A program made the position numbers and the translations under genes. This document shows positions 30,488 to 31,846 of a stretch of DNA of 31,846 nt, piece by piece. The stretch comes from DASSWG01 sp035704905. Lineage in GTDB: Bacteria; Bacteroidota; Bacteroidia; Flavobacteriales; Flavobacteriaceae. How positions within the stretch are numbered: the first letter of the stretch is position 1; each line of letters begins with the position of its first letter. The DNA lies in assembly GCA_035704905.1 (NCBI GenBank), contig DASSWN010000227.1:1-31846 (forward strand), in the 5' to 3' direction. The notes under the pieces are model-generated. The model was not told where the DNA came from and searched no databases. It saw nothing but the letters and a program-made list of their open reading frames with translations.

Positions 30488-31288
30488 TTAAGGTTGCTTA
30501 ATCATTGTCCAACTAAGGTTTTCATAACCAGATACACCCTCAACTGTAACCGAATCCCAAATAATATTTCCTGTCGATTCTTCTACATGTCCGGTTCCCG
30601 TAATAACATTGGAATATCCCCAGTCAATCATTGTCAACTGACCGCATACATCGCTAAATGTAAATGCTGTGGTTGGATCAGTGGGCCAAGCCGGAAAGAA
30701 ATCACATTGATAAAGACCTGGTGAAATTTCTGTTACCGTGTGCGGCATAGGACCACTGGAATAATTAATTATATAAACGCCACTTAGATCAGAGAAACAC
30801 AAATAATCAATTTTAACAGAAACTGATTCCGTAATTCCACTGACAACAACGTCCGACCCTCCTGATATGCCTTCAATATCCAAAACCAACACCGGGCTTT
30901 CATCCAAAGGTGGGTTTATGCCCGCTGTAACGATTCGAACTGGCAATAGTGCCTGATAATTGTTTTCTGCAGTTAAGGTAACAGAAGTAGTTTCCAACGG
31001 AAGGTAATTCACACCTTCAACAGCCGTGGAGGCCGCCGCATCGACAGCCACATTAACGGTAATCGGCGCGGTCATGTCCATATATGTTGGTCCAGAAGCT
31101 TTAATTTTGACATTATAAATAGTAATGTCACCGGTTGCCGGCAAACTAGCCGTAGCCGCAGGAGCATCAAAGCCTACAAAATTAGGACCATCGCCATAGC
31201 TGTCTGAAACAGCTTCGTCATCTACTAAACATCCCACCATGCTAAGGGAGACGAAAAGCAATACCAAAAATTTACTTATATTTTTCAT
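30488..31288 (-). CDS. Surface lipoprotein of a SusD-type operon, DUF1735/Calx-beta-like N-terminal half
   Basis: 266 aa with a lipoprotein signal ending LSMVGC (Cys20), followed by LVDDEAVSD, an acidic lead. Residues about 40-165 form a beta-sandwich with the phrase AVEGVNYLPL, typical of DUF1735/DUF4843/Calx-beta-like domains in lipoproteins beside SusD genes. The C-terminal half (about 170-266, CFSDLSGVYIINYSSG to the end, including CGQLTMIDWGYSNVI) is a separate beta domain seen in similar proteins. It lies 19 bp after the SusD-like gene, so they are one operon. Probable role: holding substrate at the outer membrane. Confidence 0.8.
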   Translation of the reverse strand: MKNISKFLVLLFVSLSMVGCLVDDEAVSDSYGDGPNFVGFDAPAATASLPATGDITIYNVKIKASGPTYMDMTAPITVNVAVDAAASTAVEGVNYLPLETTSVTLTAENNYQALLPVRIVTAGINPPLDESPVLVLDIEGISGGSDVVVSGITESVSVKIDYLCFSDLSGVYIINYSSGPMPHTVTEISPGLYQCDFFPAWPTDPTTAFTFSDVCGQLTMIDWGYSNVITGTGHVEESTGNIIWDSVTVEGVSGYENLSWTMIKQP

Positions 31289-31307
31289 GATTTCTATTTT
31301 TTATTAA

Positions 31308-31846
31308 TTAATTAGCCCAAAATATAGGTTGGCTGAACACATCGGGTTGGCTCGGAATATTGGCCGAGTTGCCGGTTATTTCGGAAGACGGATAGGCCAA
31401 ACGAACAGGTCGGTCTGCGTGCGAGTTGTTCAACGGAACCGGCAATCCTGTAGGATAACCTGTCCTATTATACTCTACCCACGATTCAAAACCATTGATA
31501 CCATTCAAAGCAATCCACTTTTGGGTAATAATGGCTTCAATTTTATCCGGGCTCGCTGCCCAGCCTACATTTGGAATGGATTGCGAATAATAGGTGGAAG
31601 CCCCTGTTGCACCCAAATAATCAAAAGAAGCTGTAATCCCAGCTTCATACATAGCTTGTGCACTTCCAGCCAAAAAGCCTCGTTGTACCGCCTCAGCTTG
31701 TAAGAACAAACTCTCGGCCAACAACATCAAAGGAGCATCTTGTTCCGAACTTACCAAAAGACCGGGACCCAAATTGGATACATTGGCAGGAAGATAAGTG
31801 CCACTGGGAGGATAATTCAAAATTCCTTGCGGAACGCCAAGATGTC
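31308..31846 (-). CDS. SusD/RagB-like outer-membrane lipoprotein (SusD-like_2 type), 3' part only
   Basis: The frame is open to the right edge, so only the last 179 residues are seen. The segment APLMLLAESLFLQAEAVQRG is the TPR-like helix pair found in the C-terminal part of SusD proteins. The phrases ITQKWIALNGINGFESWVEY and RTGYPTG, with the ending DRPVRLAYPSSEITGNS, are diagnostic of the SusD-like_2 branch. These proteins form the lid of a SusC-type TonB-dependent transporter, whose gene is expected to the right of the window. The start is outside; the TTG at 31820 is internal. Two lipoprotein genes follow on the same strand. Confidence 0.92.
   Translation of the reverse strand, partial: HLGVPQGILNYPPSGTYLPANVSNLGPGLLVSSEQDAPLMLLAESLFLQAEAVQRGFLAGSAQAMYEAGITASFDYLGATGASTYYSQSIPNVGWAASPDKIEAIITQKWIALNGINGFESWVEYNRTGYPTGLPVPLNNSHADRPVRLAYPSSEITGNSANIPSQPDVFSQPIFWAN

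Noticed and set aside
1..31846. CRISPR array, tRNA or rRNA genes, prophage or integrase
   Set aside because: I looked for regularly spaced direct repeats, tRNA cloverleaf ends, rRNA cores and integrase or phage motifs and saw none.

Overview
The window is chromosomal DNA of a member of the Bacteroidota, almost certainly class Flavobacteriia. The evidence is the rimP-nusA-infB order, a Bacteroidota-type sdhC-sdhA-sdhB operon, a SusD-like gene with surface lipoproteins, and a secreted metalloprotease with a type IX secretion C-terminal domain. Promoters repeatedly match the Bacteroidota pattern TTG-N(17-20)-TAnnTTTG. No rRNA, tRNA or CRISPR array was seen. The species cannot be named from this sequence.

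Layout. (1) 1-3330: a leftward respiratory operon: 96-aa membrane protein, Rrf2 regulator, CcoN-like oxidase subunit, CcoO-like cytochrome c. Two copies of a 16-bp palindrome (CGGAyAAw.TTATCCG type) lie in front of it and inside it, one directly over a -33 promoter element. The extreme left end looks like an inverted junction that truncates both ccoO and a rightward cytochrome c domain. (2) 3403-8120: rimP-nusA-infB, with a terminator-like hairpin in the rimP leader. (3) 8140-12431: a tandem UspA protein, an AsmA-like membrane-anchored protein, two small unknown genes and a 355-aa protein with a cryptic kinase-like motif set. (4) 12489-16684: the sdhCAB operon, broken between sdhC and sdhA by a decayed GxxExxY element with inverted-repeat ends and a nested palindrome; a second copy of the palindrome core lies behind sdhB. 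(5) 16743-19724: a type II restriction-modification island: a C5 methyltransferase with an N-terminal MerR-like HTH and an inverted repeat over its own start, an Eco47II-like endonuclease, a small unknown gene and a Vsr repair nuclease. (6) 19721-25951: methionine aminotransferase, an Ig-like (Big_5) lipoprotein, ComF, a coiled-coil membrane protein and glycyl-tRNA synthetase, whose last codons are supplied by a small inverted-repeat element. (7) 26069-31846: a T9SS-exported reprolysin-like metalloprotease and the distal part of a SusD-like locus with two lipoproteins and a clear terminator.

How the genes work together. Region 1 is a small self-contained respiratory unit under its own Rrf2 switch. 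Regions 2, 4 and 6 are housekeeping (translation and transcription, TCA cycle, tRNA charging). Region 5 is a defence cassette in which Vsr would repair the T:G mismatches created by deamination of the methylated cytosines. Region 7 is polymer capture and degradation at the cell surface. Small repeat elements have inserted next to several of these genes and have changed operon spacing or protein ends.
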